Part shown: piece after piece, positions 54,811 through 63,376 of the stretch
Numbering within the stretch: the first letter of the stretch is position 1
Layout of the letters: every line of letters starts with the position of its first letter
Assembly: GCA_014763545.1 (NCBI GenBank)
Contig: JACXVD010000005.1
Coordinates: forward strand, 1-64,000
Length of the DNA: 64,000 nucleotides
Reading direction: 5' to 3'
From: Sphingomonadales bacterium
GTDB lineage: Bacteria > Pseudomonadota > Alphaproteobacteria > Sphingomonadales > Sphingomonadaceae
Position numbers and translations under genes: made by a program
The notes under the pieces: model-generated
The model's database searches: none
The model's input: the letters and a program-made list of their open reading frames with translations, nothing else
Told to the model about the DNA's origin: nothing

Positions 54811-56211
54811 ATGGAATACGTCTCGACACGCGGCAGCGCCCCGGCGCTCGACTTCGAAGGGGTAACGCTGGCGGGCCTCGCCAGCGATGGCGGGCTTTAC
54901 GTGCCGCGCGAATGGCCGCGCTTTTCCGAAAGCGAGATCGCCGCGCTGGCCGGGCTGCCCTATGCCGAACTCGCGGTGCAGGTGATGAAGCCTTTCGTCG
55001 GCGATAGCCTGACCGAAGATCGCCTGCGCGATCTGTGCCAGCGATCCTACGGCCGGTTCGCCCATGCCGCGGTGACTCCGCTGGTCCAGCTCGACCAGCG
55101 CCAGTGGCTGCTCGAACTGTTCCACGGGCCGACGCTGGCCTTCAAGGATGTGGCGCTGCAGCTGCTCGGTCGCCTGTTCGAGGAATTCCTCTCGCGCAGC
55201 GACGATCACCTGACCATCGTCGGCGCGACCAGCGGCGACACCGGTTCGGCGGCGATCGACGCGGTGGCCGGGCGCGAGCGGGTCGACATCTTCATGCTCC
55301 ACCCCAATGGCCGGGTGAGCGATGTCCAGCGCCGGCAGATGACCACGGTGCTGGCGCCCAACGTCCACAACATCGCCATCGAAGGCACGTTCGACGATGC
55401 GCAGGCGATGGTGAAGCGCATGTTCAACGATCCGGGCATGACGGGGCGGTTCCACATCGGTGCGGTCAATTCGATCAACTGGGCGCGGCTGATGGCGCAG
55501 GTGGTCTATTACTTCGCCGCCGCGCTGCAGCTGGGCGCGCCCGCGCGCAAGGTAGCCTTCAGTGTGCCGACCGGCAATTTCGGCGATGTCTTTGCCGGTT
55601 ATGTCGCCGCACAGATGGGCCTTCCGATCGAGCGGCTGATCGTGGCGACCAACGTCAACGACATCCTCCACCGCGCGCTGAGCGACGGGGATTATTCGGC
55701 GGGCACCGTCACCCCCACCGCCGCGCCGAGCATGGATATCCAGGTCAGCTCGAACTTCGAACGGCTGCTGTTCGATTGTGGCGGGCGCGACGGGCTGGCG
55801 CTGGCCGAACAGATGCGCAGTTTCGAAGCGAGCAAGGCGATGCGGCTGACCAATGCCCAGCGCGAAGGCGCGGCGCAGCTGTTCACCAGTGCGCGGGCCG
55901 ATGCCGCCGACATGGCGCAGGCGATGCGCTGGGCGCATGAGGAATGCGGCGAGGTGATCGACCCGCATACCGCGATCGGCCTGCATGCTGCGCGGGCCGC
56001 CGATTTGCCGGCGGATATTCCGGTGGTCACGTTGGCGACCGCGCATCCGGCCAAGTTCCGCGACGCGGTGGAGCGGGCAACCGGTCTGCGTCCGCACCTG
56101 CCCAGCCGCATCGGCGACCTGTTCCAGCGCGAAGAGGCCTATGCCGAGCTGCCCGGCGATTACGATGCGATCGCGGCCTATGTCGCCGAACGGGCGACCC
56201 CGACCGGCTGA
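54811..56211 (+). CDS. thrC: Threonine synthase
   Basis: 466 residues. PLP-binding Lys112 in GPTLAFKDVALQLL, the phosphate-binding loop GATSGDTGSAAI, and FSVPTGNFGDVFAGYVAA mark the type II bacterial enzyme. It turns phosphohomoserine into threonine, drawing on the Asd pathway (asd at 31386). The ATG at 54811 is preferred to the in-frame ATG 54772. It ends with a one-base overlap to the next gene. Confidence 0.96.
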   Translation: MEYVSTRGSAPALDFEGVTLAGLASDGGLYVPREWPRFSESEIAALAGLPYAELAVQVMKPFVGDSLTEDRLRDLCQRSYGRFAHAAVTPLVQLDQRQWLLELFHGPTLAFKDVALQLLGRLFEEFLSRSDDHLTIVGATSGDTGSAAIDAVAGRERVDIFMLHPNGRVSDVQRRQMTTVLAPNVHNIAIEGTFDDAQAMVKRMFNDPGMTGRFHIGAVNSINWARLMAQVVYYFAAALQLGAPARKVAFSVPTGNFGDVFAGYVAAQMGLPIERLIVATNVNDILHRALSDGDYSAGTVTPTAAPSMDIQVSSNFERLLFDCGGRDGLALAEQMRSFEASKAMRLTNAQREGAAQLFTSARADAADMAQAMRWAHEECGEVIDPHTAIGLHAARAADLPADIPVVTLATAHPAKFRDAVERATGLRPHLPSRIGDLFQREEAYAELPGDYDAIAAYVAERATPTG

Positions 56212-57098
56212 TGGCGCAACTCGCGCAAGATCCGGTCATTCTCGAAGGGCACGGCTGGGCCGATTATGGGCTGGTCGATAGCGGCCACGGGCGCAAGCTC
56301 GAACGCTATGGCCCCTATCGCTTCATTCGCCCCGAACCGCAGGCGATGTGGACCCCGCGCCAGGCCGAGTGGGACGCACATGGCGAATTCGTGCCGGGAT
56401 CTGACGAGGACGGCGGCGGACGCTGGCACTTCGCAAAGCCCGTGCCGCGCGAAGGCTGGCCGCTGGCGTGGGAAGATGTGCGCTTCACCGCCCAATGCAC
56501 GCCGTTTCGCCACCTCGGCTTCTTCCCCGACATGGCCCCGGTGTGGGGCTGGATGCGCGGCGAACTGGCGGGCAAGGCCGATGCGCAAACGCTCAACCTG
56601 TTCGGCTATACCGGCGTCGGCAGCCTCGCGTTGAGCGGCTCCGGGCCGGTGGCGCATGTCGATGCCAGCAAGAAATCGGTCGCCCAGGCGCGCGAGAACG
56701 CCGCCCTTGCCGGGATGGAGGATCGGCCGATCCGCTGGCTGGTGGACGATGCCGCGAAATTCACCGCGCGCGAGGTGCGGCGCGAGCGGCGCTACGACGG
56801 GATCATCCTCGACCCGCCCAAATTCGGGCGCGGGCCGACGGGCGAAACTTGGCGGCTGGAGGAAGGGCTCCCCGGGCTGGTTGGCGATTGCCGCAAGTTG
56901 CTCGATGCCGACAGCCGTTTCCTGTTCCTCACCGTCTATGCCGTGCGGATGAGCAGCCTCGCGCTGGGCGGCTTGCTGGCCGAGCTGTTCGCCGACCTGC
57001 CGGGCACGATCGAGCATGGCGACCTCGCCGTGCGCGAAGATGGGCCGGATGGCCGCCTGCTGCCGACCGCGATCTTCGCGCGCTGGAGCCAGGGATGA
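56211..57098 (+). CDS. Class I SAM-dependent methyltransferase (RlmI-like)
   Basis: 295 residues. The SAM-binding block NLFGYTGVGSLAL with VDASKKSVAQARENAALAGM, and a catalytic-loop DPPKFGRGPTGETW resemble the RlmI/RlmK group that methylates 23S rRNA. It lacks the N-terminal PUA-like domain seen in RlmI; length suggests a single-domain variant. Substrate is inferred only. It overlaps thrC by 1 bp and the next gene by 4 bp. Confidence 0.82.
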   Translation: MAQLAQDPVILEGHGWADYGLVDSGHGRKLERYGPYRFIRPEPQAMWTPRQAEWDAHGEFVPGSDEDGGGRWHFAKPVPREGWPLAWEDVRFTAQCTPFRHLGFFPDMAPVWGWMRGELAGKADAQTLNLFGYTGVGSLALSGSGPVAHVDASKKSVAQARENAALAGMEDRPIRWLVDDAAKFTAREVRRERRYDGIILDPPKFGRGPTGETWRLEEGLPGLVGDCRKLLDADSRFLFLTVYAVRMSSLALGGLLAELFADLPGTIEHGDLAVREDGPDGRLLPTAIFARWSQG

Positions 57099-57469
57099 AA
57101 GCATACGCGACATTGATGGCTGCGCTTGCGGCCACGGCTTGCAGCTCCGGCGAACAGGAACCGCTGAGTATGGGCGTTCGGTTCGGCGATCTGCAACTGT
57201 GCAAGGATACTGTGGTCCGAATTCGGGGCGGGATTGAACACGGGAACGGCCAGCCCAAACTGTCGATCTACCTCAGTGATCAGGCGGCAAATGACCTGCG
57301 GGTCATGTCCAGCGCGAATGTCGGGAAGCAAGTGGCACTTCTCTATCAGGGAAAAGTCGTGATGAACCCGGTAATTGCACAGCCCGTCACTCAGGGTGTG
57401 ATCGCGATTTCCGGGCCGACCAAGGCCCAACTCGATGATATCCGGGCGTCAATCGGCGGCCCGTGTTGA
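57095..57469 (+). CDS. Lipoprotein with SecD P1-head-like fold
   Basis: 124 residues: signal peptide with lipobox-like ATAC (Cys16), then a domain in which the sequence NVGKQVALLYQGKVVMNPVI followed by ISGPTKAQLDDIRASI matches the SecDF P1 head subdomain found in SecD. Only this one subdomain is present; there are no SecD membrane helices. A role in export is possible but speculative. Its ATG overlaps the methyltransferase stop (ATGA). Confidence 0.75.
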   Translation: MKAYATLMAALAATACSSGEQEPLSMGVRFGDLQLCKDTVVRIRGGIEHGNGQPKLSIYLSDQAANDLRVMSSANVGKQVALLYQGKVVMNPVIAQPVTQGVIAISGPTKAQLDDIRASIGGPC

Positions 57470-57530
57470 GCAACTGGACAGAATTGCCAGTGATCGCCAA
57501 AAGGCGTGCTTTCGTAAGCAAGGCATACAA

Positions 57531-57902
57531 ATGACCGACAGCCTGATCCTCGAAGTGGCCGAATTCGAGCATGACGTGCTCACCGGGATCTATTCGGAGG
57601 AAACCGGCCAGCCGCAGCCGCTGCGCTTCACCATCCAGGTGCGGCTGGCGGTGGCCGACCGCTACGAGCCGGATACGCCGCTGGAAGCGAGCAAGAACTA
57701 CATGGATTTGAAGTTCGCCGCTTCCGAAGCCTTTCCGCCCGGCCTCCATTTCAAGTTGATCGAAGCGGTCGCCGACCATGTGTGCGAAACCCTGTTCCTG
57801 CAGGATGGGCGGGTCGAAGCGGTGACGGTGAAGATCGTCAAGCTGGCGATCAGCGAAGCGGGCGAGAAGATCGGCATCACCCTCCACCGCGAGCGGCGCT
57901 GA
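57531..57902 (+). CDS. folB: Dihydroneopterin aldolase family protein
   Basis: 123 residues with the tunnelling fold of FolB: FEHDVLTGIYSEETGQPQPLRF, KNYMDLKFAASEA and KIVKLAISEAGEKIGITLHRE, which supply the acid, Tyr and Lys positions. Folate synthesis or a related pterin reaction is expected. It is divergent from E. coli FolB, so the exact substrate is less certain. It precedes the Rossmann-tail and moa genes. Confidence 0.85.
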   Translation: MTDSLILEVAEFEHDVLTGIYSEETGQPQPLRFTIQVRLAVADRYEPDTPLEASKNYMDLKFAASEAFPPGLHFKLIEAVADHVCETLFLQDGRVEAVTVKIVKLAISEAGEKIGITLHRERR

Positions 57903-57906
57903 GGCG

Positions 57907-58245
57907 ATGCAGGCGGTGCTGGATATCACCGGCCTGCCCGATGGCGCGCTCGATGCGGCTGGCGCGTTCCATCGCGACTGGCTGCCCCGCGCGCGCGAGG
58001 CACTGGCCGCCGGGATCGATGCGCTGGTGCTGCTGCTGCCCGAGGCGCCTTATGACCATGAGGGCTGGCGCCGCGCCGTGGTGCAGGACCTGGCCCGCAC
58101 CCATGCACCGCAGCGGGTCAACCTGCTGGCAGGCGGCGATGCGGCTGCGCGCGCAGCCATGATCGAATGGCTGGCAGGCGCGCCGGGGATAACCGGGCAA
58201 ATGCTCGCGCTGGATGGCCAAGGCGCGGGAAATCCGGCAGGATAG
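57907..58245 (+). CDS. Rossmann-fold tail protein (SDR-like remnant)
   Basis: 112 residues, too short for a full short-chain dehydrogenase. The ending IEWLAGAPGITGQMLALDGQG resembles the final helix and strand of SDR enzymes (TGQ-L-LDGG), while the N-terminal half has no NAD loop (no GxxxGxG). It may be a decayed SDR or a family that keeps only the C-terminal lobe. It follows folB by 4 bp and lies 4 bp before moaA. Confidence 0.6.
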   Translation: MQAVLDITGLPDGALDAAGAFHRDWLPRAREALAAGIDALVLLLPEAPYDHEGWRRAVVQDLARTHAPQRVNLLAGGDAAARAAMIEWLAGAPGITGQMLALDGQGAGNPAG

Positions 58246-58249
58246 CGCA

Positions 58250-59257
58250 ATGGCTGTGCACCACGCCCCGCTGGTCGACGGTTTCAACCGCCGGATATCC
58301 TATCTCCGCCTGTCGGTGACCGATCGCTGCGACCTGCGCTGTTCCTATTGCATGCCCGAAGCGATGCAGTTCCTGCCGCGCAAGGAGGTGCTCAGCCTCG
58401 AAGAGCTGCACCGGCTGGCGCTCGGCTTCATCGCCCGGGGCGTGACGAAGATTCGCCTGACCGGCGGCGAGCCGCTGGTGCGGCGCGATGTGATCGAGCT
58501 GGTGCAGGCACTCGGCCGCGAAATCGGCAATGGGCTGGAAGAACTCACCATCACCACCAACGCAACGCAGCTGGCGCAGCACGCCGCCGCGCTGGCCGAT
58601 GCCGGGGTGCGGCGCATCAATGTCTCGCTCGACACGCTCGACCGCGCGCGGTTCGAACAGCTGAGCCGCCGTGATCGTCTGCCGCAGGTGCTGGCAGGCA
58701 TCGCGGCAGCAAAAGCGGTGGGGCTGAAGGTCAAGCTCAACGCTGTTGCGCTCAAGGGGCTGAACGAGGGCGAATTGCCCACGCTGATCGAATGGGCGCA
58801 TGGCGAAGGGCACGAGGTTACGCTGATCGAGGTGATGCCGCTGGGCGATGTCGATGGCGACCGGATCGACCATTACTTGCCGCTCGTCGCCGTCCGCGAG
58901 GCGCTGGAAGCGCGCTGGACGCTGACGCCCAGCGAGCATCGCACCGGCGGCCCGGCGCGCTATGTCGACATTGCCGAAACCGGCGGGCGGCTGGGCTTCA
59001 TCACCCCGCTGACCGAAAATTTCTGCGCCGGGTGCAACCGTATCCGGGTGACCACCACCGGGCAGCTTTACCCCTGCCTCGGCGGCGGGGAGATGATCGA
59101 CCTGCGCGGCGCGCTGCGCTCGGACGATCCCGAGGCGCGGCTGGCGGCCGCGCTGGACGAAGCGATGCGGATCAAGCCCGAACGGCACCATTTCCGGATC
59201 GACGCCGCCGGGGCTGCCCCCGCGCAGCCGCGCCACATGTCGGTCACCGGCGGCTGA
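58250..59257 (+). CDS. moaA: GTP 3',8-cyclase MoaA
   Basis: 335 residues. Radical-SAM cluster Cys27/31/34 in DRCDLRCSYCMPE and the second 4Fe-4S cluster Cys in NFCAGCNRIRVTTTGQLYPCL. It converts GTP to the 3',8-cyclo precursor of molybdopterin. The last residues VTGG are the usual GG end. ATG 58250 has AGGA just upstream; the longer frame starting at 58214 is less likely. Confidence 0.96.
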   Translation: MAVHHAPLVDGFNRRISYLRLSVTDRCDLRCSYCMPEAMQFLPRKEVLSLEELHRLALGFIARGVTKIRLTGGEPLVRRDVIELVQALGREIGNGLEELTITTNATQLAQHAAALADAGVRRINVSLDTLDRARFEQLSRRDRLPQVLAGIAAAKAVGLKVKLNAVALKGLNEGELPTLIEWAHGEGHEVTLIEVMPLGDVDGDRIDHYLPLVAVREALEARWTLTPSEHRTGGPARYVDIAETGGRLGFITPLTENFCAGCNRIRVTTTGQLYPCLGGGEMIDLRGALRSDDPEARLAAALDEAMRIKPERHHFRIDAAGAAPAQPRHMSVTGG

Positions 59258-59259
59258 CC

Positions 59260-59505
59260 ATGGCGATAAGGCTGGTCTTCCTCGGCAAGCTGGCCGATCT
59301 GGCGGGCGCTCCGCAGCGCGAGATCGCCACCGCCACGCTTGGCTGGGCCGATCTGCTGGCCGGCTGCGGCGCGGAACTGGGCGGAGCCCTGGCAAGCGAG
59401 AAGGTGCGCGTGGCGCTCAACGGCGTCATCGTGGCGGACAAGGCTTCGCTCAAGGCGTGCGACGGGGACGAGCTGGCGCTGCTGCCGCCGGTCAGCGGGG
59501 GCTGA
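59260..59505 (+). CDS. moaD: Molybdopterin synthase sulfur carrier MoaD
   Basis: 81 residues of ubiquitin-like fold ending in the required GG. FLGKLADLAGAP and ALNGVIVADKASLKACDGDELALLPPVSGG are typical. The terminal Gly is thiocarboxylated to supply sulfur. It follows moaA by 2 bp. Confidence 0.93.
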   Translation: MAIRLVFLGKLADLAGAPQREIATATLGWADLLAGCGAELGGALASEKVRVALNGVIVADKASLKACDGDELALLPPVSGG

Positions 59506-59511
59506 CCGGCG

Positions 59512-59955
59512 ATGCGCGATGTGCGCCTGCTCGAAACCGGGTTCGATCCCGCTGCCGAACTGGCGGGCTTCGCCCATGCCCATCCCGAGGCGGGAGGGAT
59601 CGCCAGTTTCGTCGGGCAGGTGCGCGCAGGGCAGGGCGTGACTGCGCTCGAACTCAGCCACTACGCGCCGCTCACCTTGCCGGGGATGGAGCAGCTGGCT
59701 GACGAGGCCCTCTCGCGGTTCGATCTGATGGGGCTGCAGCTGATCCACCGGGTGGGGCAGATGACGCCGGGCGATCCGATCGTGTCGGTCTGCGCGGCGG
59801 CGCGCCACCGGCGCGATGCGATCGCGGCGGTCGATTTCGCGATGGACCACCTCAAGGGCGACGCGTGGTTCTGGAAGCGCGAACTGCGCGCGGGCGAGTG
59901 GCACTGGATCGAACCGCGCGAGCAGGATCGCGACGATCTCGCCCGCTGGAAATAA
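59512..59955 (+). CDS. moaE: Molybdopterin synthase catalytic subunit MoaE
   Basis: 147 residues. GGIASFVGQVRAG near the N-terminus, LSHYAPLTLPGMEQL, IHRVGQMTPGD, and AAARHRRDAIAAVDFAMDHLKGDAWFWKRE contain the conserved Arg and Lys. It joins MoaD to make molybdopterin. Last gene of the folB-moa transcript before a terminator. Confidence 0.95.
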   Translation: MRDVRLLETGFDPAAELAGFAHAHPEAGGIASFVGQVRAGQGVTALELSHYAPLTLPGMEQLADEALSRFDLMGLQLIHRVGQMTPGDPIVSVCAAARHRRDAIAAVDFAMDHLKGDAWFWKRELRAGEWHWIEPREQDRDDLARWK

Positions 59956-60092
59956 TTGCCTCGGCGCAACCCTCGCACCGCCGAATTGACCTGCATCAAT
60001 GTGGCACGCGATTCGGGAGATCATTCAGGGGGCCTATCGCAGCCGGGCCGACTTCCCTGTCTGCCAGTGCGGTAACTTCTCCCAGCCTTTCC

Positions 60093-60126
60093 AAGGGGGT
60101 CGGTTCGTCCGGCCCCCCTTTTTTTC
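60093..60126 (+). terminator. Intrinsic terminator of the moa operon
   Basis: AAGGGGGTCGG, a TTCGT loop, CCGGCCCCCCTT, then TTTTTCGACC. The stem has one mismatch and an extra C. Confidence 0.85.
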
Positions 60127-60139
60127 GACCAGTGAGGGG

Positions 60140-60658
60140 CTAGATCAGCCGCCGCAGCCGGTCGAGCGCCTGGTCTTCGTCATCGACCAGCCCGATCACC
60201 TCGTCCCGCGCCGCGTCGATCGCCGTGCGTTCGGTATATTCGAGCGTGGCGTCGGCGTAGAGCAGGTCGAGGTCGGCGAGGGCGATCGCGGTCTTGCTGC
60301 GCGCCGAATCGAGGTCGGCCAGCGCGACCTGCGCTGCGGCCCAGGCGTTGCTTTCGGTCGATGCGCCGCGCGCCGCAGCCACGCTGCGCTGTGCGCCGGG
60401 CAGGGCGGCGGTGAATTCCGCATGGGCCGAACGCGCGCCGGCCAGCATCGCGGCCAGCTTGCCGGGCAGGTCTGCAGGGGCCGGCGTTGGATCTGCCACC
60501 GGCGCCGCGCTTGCAGGTTCTAAGGTGCCCTGAACCCGCTCGCTGTCGCGAATCCGCAGCGAAGGATACTGGTCGCTGGTGCTCGCGCAGCCGGCCAGCA
60601 GCAGCGAGGCGGCCAGCGCGGCAAGCATGGGCGGCATGGGGAAGGAATAACTGCGCAT
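60140..60658 (-). CDS. Coiled-coil lipoprotein of unknown function
   Basis: 172 residues. Signal peptide with lipobox LLAGC (Cys24). The mature protein is Ala/Asp/Arg-rich helix with heptad-like spacing (ARSAHAEFTAALPGAQRS, AAQVALADLDSARSKTAIALADLDLLYADATLEY), probably coiled coil. No family recognised. ATG 60658 chosen for the compact signal peptide. Confidence 0.75.
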   Translation of the reverse strand: MRSYSFPMPPMLAALAASLLLAGCASTSDQYPSLRIRDSERVQGTLEPASAAPVADPTPAPADLPGKLAAMLAGARSAHAEFTAALPGAQRSVAAARGASTESNAWAAAQVALADLDSARSKTAIALADLDLLYADATLEYTERTAIDAARDEVIGLVDDEDQALDRLRRLI

Positions 60659-60758
60659 CGGCCAGTCCCATAGCATGGCCTGCGGGCCGCGCCAGCCTCC
60701 CGGCAATCGCGGCAGCAATCGTGAAGCCACAGGCATGCATTATTGCGCGAGACTCTCG

Positions 60759-60787
60759 TTGACAGGCGATGCGCCTTCGCCTAACGG
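60759..60787 (+). promoter_or_regulatory. Predicted promoter of rplU-rpmA
   Basis: TTGACA (60759-60764) and TAACGG (60782-60787) with a 17-bp spacer. The leader to rplU is about 100 bases, the length at which an L21-type regulatory leader could fold; no specific structure is confirmed. Confidence 0.6.
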
Positions 60788-60894
60788 CACCTCTCTTTCC
60801 GGCCCGTGCCATCCGGCGCGGCGTCGGGCGCGCCGCCTTATCGGCGGTGACGCGCAAGAAGGCCCCGGGCCACAGAATTGGAAGTGACGACACC

Positions 60895-61368
60895 ATGTTC
60901 GCAGTAGTGCGCACAGGCGGCAAGCAGTATCGGGTTGCCGCCGGAGACAAGATCGCGGTCGAAAAGCTTGCCGGTGAAGCCGGTGAGACGATTACGCTGG
61001 GCGACGTCCTGCTCGCCGGTGAAGGCGACAGCCTTGCCGACGCCTCGAAGGTTACCGTTTCGGCGGAAATCATCGCCCAGGCGAAGAGCGAGAAGGTGAT
61101 CGTCTTCAAGAAGCGTCGTCGGCACAACTACCGCCGCCGCAACGGCCACCGCCAGCAGATGACCCTGCTGCGCATCACCGCCGTGGGCGACAGCAAGGAC
61201 GAAAAGAAGGCCGCGCCGAAGAAGGAAGCCGCTCCCAAGGCCGATGCCGCGGAAGCCAAGGCTCCGGCCAAGAAGGCTGCGCCGAAGAAGGAAGCTGCCG
61301 ACAAGGCCGCTCCCGCCAAGAAGGCTGCGCCCAAGAAGGCCGCCGCCAAGAAGACCGACGCCGAGTAA
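60895..61368 (+). CDS. rplU: 50S ribosomal protein L21 with long basic tail
   Basis: The first 103 or so residues are a normal L21 ([38 protein letters not shown]). About 54 more residues are an Ala/Lys/Pro/Glu low-complexity tail with repeated AKKAAPKK units, encoded by a near-repeat DNA stretch. Such tails exist in some alphaproteobacterial L21 proteins. It leads rpmA by 15 bp. Confidence 0.97.
   Translation: MFAVVRTGGKQYRVAAGDKIAVEKLAGEAGETITLGDVLLAGEGDSLADASKVTVSAEIIAQAKSEKVIVFKKRRRHNYRRRNGHRQQMTLLRITAVGDSKDEKKAAPKKEAAPKADAAEAKAPAKKAAPKKEAADKAAPAKKAAPKKAAAKKTDAE
61267..61331. repeat. Imperfect direct repeats in the rplU tail
   Basis: GCCAAGAAGGCTGCGCC occurs at 61267-61283 and 61315-61331, 48 bp apart, with diverged copies between. 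The repeats are in frame and encode AKKAAP units. This is not a CRISPR: the units are not evenly spaced and lie inside a gene. Confidence 0.8.
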
Positions 61369-61383
61369 GAGGAAGATCGAACC

Positions 61384-61653
61384 ATGGCACATAAAAAAGC
61401 AGGCGGTTCGTCGCGTAACGGTCGTGATTCGGCCGGTCGTCGCCTTGGCGTGAAGAAGTTCGGCGGCCAGGAAGTGGTCGGCGGCAACATTATCGTGCGC
61501 CAGCGTGGCACCAAGTTCTATCCGGGCACCAATGTCGGGATGGGCAAGGACCACACCCTGTTCGCGCTCGCCGAAGGCCGCGTGCGATTCCATCAGGGCA
61601 AGCTCGGCCGCAAATATGTGTCGGTCGACATGATGGCGCAGGCCGCGGAATAA
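61384..61653 (+). CDS. rpmA: 50S ribosomal protein L27
   Basis: 89 residues: [20 protein letters not shown], then [21 protein letters not shown] and KVSVDMMAQ-like end. Standard L27 without a removable N-terminal extension. Confidence 0.97.
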   Translation: MAHKKAGGSSRNGRDSAGRRLGVKKFGGQEVVGGNIIVRQRGTKFYPGTNVGMGKDHTLFALAEGRVRFHQGKLGRKYVSVDMMAQAAE

Positions 61654-61717
61654 CCGGACGTTCCGATGACGGGATCGTCCAGACGGGACGGTCCCAGCCG
61701 GGCTGATGCACCGGCAG

Positions 61718-61757
61718 ACGAAGAGGGAGATGGGGCCGACCCGTCTCCCTCTTGTCG
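61718..61757 (+). terminator. Probable terminator after rpmA
   Basis: AAGAGGGAGA (61721-61730) pairs with TCTCCCTCTT (61744-61753), with inner GGG/CCC and outer GAC/GTC pairs. T-tail is weak (GTCGTAT), so it may act as a stability hairpin as well. Confidence 0.65.
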
Positions 61758-61856
61758 TATCTCCCTCGAAAACGGTCGAAAATGGTTTCGGCCGCAACGT
61801 CATTGTCATGCAATGGCCCTAGCGGGGCGCTGCATGGCGAACGGGAGTACGGTGCA

Positions 61857-62387
61857 ATGTTCCATCGTAGCGAAAGACTGTTCCTGCGGCCCGCCTTTCC
61901 CGAGGATTGGCAGGCGATCCTGGCCCACGTCGGCGACGAGCGCGTGGTGCGCAACCTCGCCCGCGCGCCCTGGCCCTATGGCGAGGCCGAGGCGCGCAGC
62001 TTCGCGGCGATGAAACAGGATGCGCGCCTGCCGCATTTCCTCGTCACCCTGCCGGGCAGGGGCGTGATCGGCAGTGCGGGGCTGGGCGAATACAACGGCA
62101 AGCCCGAGATCGGATATTGGATCGGGCGCGACTTCTGGGGGCAGGGCTATGCCACCGAAGCGGGGCGGGCGGTGCTCGAAATCGCGCGCACACTGGGCCA
62201 CAAGCGCCTGACCGCCGGGCATTTCGTCGACAATCCGGCGTCGGGCAAGGTGCTGCGCAAGCTGGGCTTCCTCCCTACCGGCAAGATCCGCCAGCGCCAC
62301 AGCCTCGCGCGGGCGAGCGAAGTCGCCTCGGTCGAGTTCGAGCTCGATCTTGGCGACCCCGAGATGGAGCTCCCGCGAGCCGCCTGA
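61857..62387 (+). CDS. GNAT family N-acetyltransferase
   Basis: 176 residues, RimJ/RimL-like. LFLRPAFPEDWQAILAHVGDERVVRNL, IGYWIGRDFWGQGYATEA (acetyl-CoA pyrophosphate loop) and HFVDNPASGKVLRKLGF are the standard blocks. It may acetylate proteins or small amines; target unknown. CGGGAG lies about 10 bp upstream of ATG 61857. Confidence 0.92.
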   Translation: MFHRSERLFLRPAFPEDWQAILAHVGDERVVRNLARAPWPYGEAEARSFAAMKQDARLPHFLVTLPGRGVIGSAGLGEYNGKPEIGYWIGRDFWGQGYATEAGRAVLEIARTLGHKRLTAGHFVDNPASGKVLRKLGFLPTGKIRQRHSLARASEVASVEFELDLGDPEMELPRAA

Positions 62388-62404
62388 CGGCACGCACATA
62401 TCGG

Positions 62405-62436
62405 AAAGGCCCCGCATCGCTGCGGGGCCTTTTTTG
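62405..62436 (+). terminator. Intrinsic terminator after the GNAT gene
   Basis: AAAGGCCCCGCA, loop TCGC, TGCGGGGCCTTTTTTG: perfect stem of 12 bp followed by six T. It works in the plus direction; the reverse also has a short T run for the convergent gene. Confidence 0.92.
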
Positions 62437-62456
62437 TTCGCCCGGTAACGGCTGCC

Positions 62457-63344
62457 TTATTCGGCGGGCAGCAGCGCGTCGCCGAAATCGCCTTCGAACT
62501 TGCCGATCAGCGCGCGATCGTCATGCTTCCACGGGTGGAAGCCGGGCAGGAAATAGGCCAGCCAGGCCGGAATGATACGCCGCAGGAAGCCGGGGTAGAT
62601 CGTCAGATAGCTGAAGATCCGCCATTTCCACTTCATCCCGGTCAGCCCGTCCTGCGCCAGCAGCGCGGACACGTCCTCCACCCGGTGGATGATGAAATTC
62701 TTGGTCACCACCGCCATCATCAGGCTCTTGACCTTCCAGCGTTTCCACCGGCTCCAGTCACGGGTGGCGTGCAGCCAGGTGTCATAGGCGACACCCTTGT
62801 GCTCGACCTCTTCGGCGGCGTGCCATTTCCACAATTCGCCGAGATCGCCATCCGCCCCGTCGAGGTGGACCGGATCCTTGAGCAGTTCGTGGCCGAGCAT
62901 GGCGGTGAAATGTTCCAGCGCCATGGTCGCGGCGAGGTTGAGGATCCGCGGGCGATCCTTGGTCAGCGCCAGCATTTCGGCCACGCGCGTATCGATGAAG
63001 CCGATGTCGTAGCCCGCGCTTTCGGCCAGCTTGTTGAACACGATGTGTTCGCGGGTGTGGTTGATTTCCTGCTTCACGAAGGCGCGGATTTCCGCTTCCA
63101 GCTTGGGGCCGGCGCCTTCGCGGAATGCCTTGACGCTTTCGATGAAGAACGCTTCGCCGCGCGGGAAAGTGGCGGACAGCGCATTGAACCACGCAGTGGC
63201 GACCGGATCGCCGTTCAGCCACCAGCGGCGCGGCGTCGCATCGCGCCCGAAACGCCGGTCGCGGACGATGATTTCCAAGTCAGCCGGGCTGTGCGAGGTC
63301 GAATCCTGCACATCCGAAGTATCGATGCGGGCGGGGGCGTTCAT
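62457..63344 (-). CDS. COG3687 metal-dependent hydrolase family protein
   Basis: 295 residues. PF10118-like helical protein with recurring acidic and His positions: FVKQEINHTREHIVFN, MALEHFTAMLGHELL and WKWHAAEEVEHKGVAYD, which could bind two metals. Its end LPGFHPWKHDDRALIG resembles that of the next gene. Function is unknown; related proteins are annotated as metal-dependent hydrolases. GGAG lies 8 bp before ATG 63344. It is the left copy of a tandem pair. Confidence 0.85.
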   Translation of the reverse strand: MNAPARIDTSDVQDSTSHSPADLEIIVRDRRFGRDATPRRWWLNGDPVATAWFNALSATFPRGEAFFIESVKAFREGAGPKLEAEIRAFVKQEINHTREHIVFNKLAESAGYDIGFIDTRVAEMLALTKDRPRILNLAATMALEHFTAMLGHELLKDPVHLDGADGDLGELWKWHAAEEVEHKGVAYDTWLHATRDWSRWKRWKVKSLMMAVVTKNFIIHRVEDVSALLAQDGLTGMKWKWRIFSYLTIYPGFLRRIIPAWLAYFLPGFHPWKHDDRALIGKFEGDFGDALLPAE

Positions 63345-63376
63345 GGGGAATAGCTCCACAGGTGCGGTTGCCAGCC

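Noticed and set aside
61267-61331. Regular repeats that could suggest a CRISPR-like array
   Set aside because: The repeats are in frame inside rplU, imperfect and without unique spacers; they encode the lysine-alanine tail.
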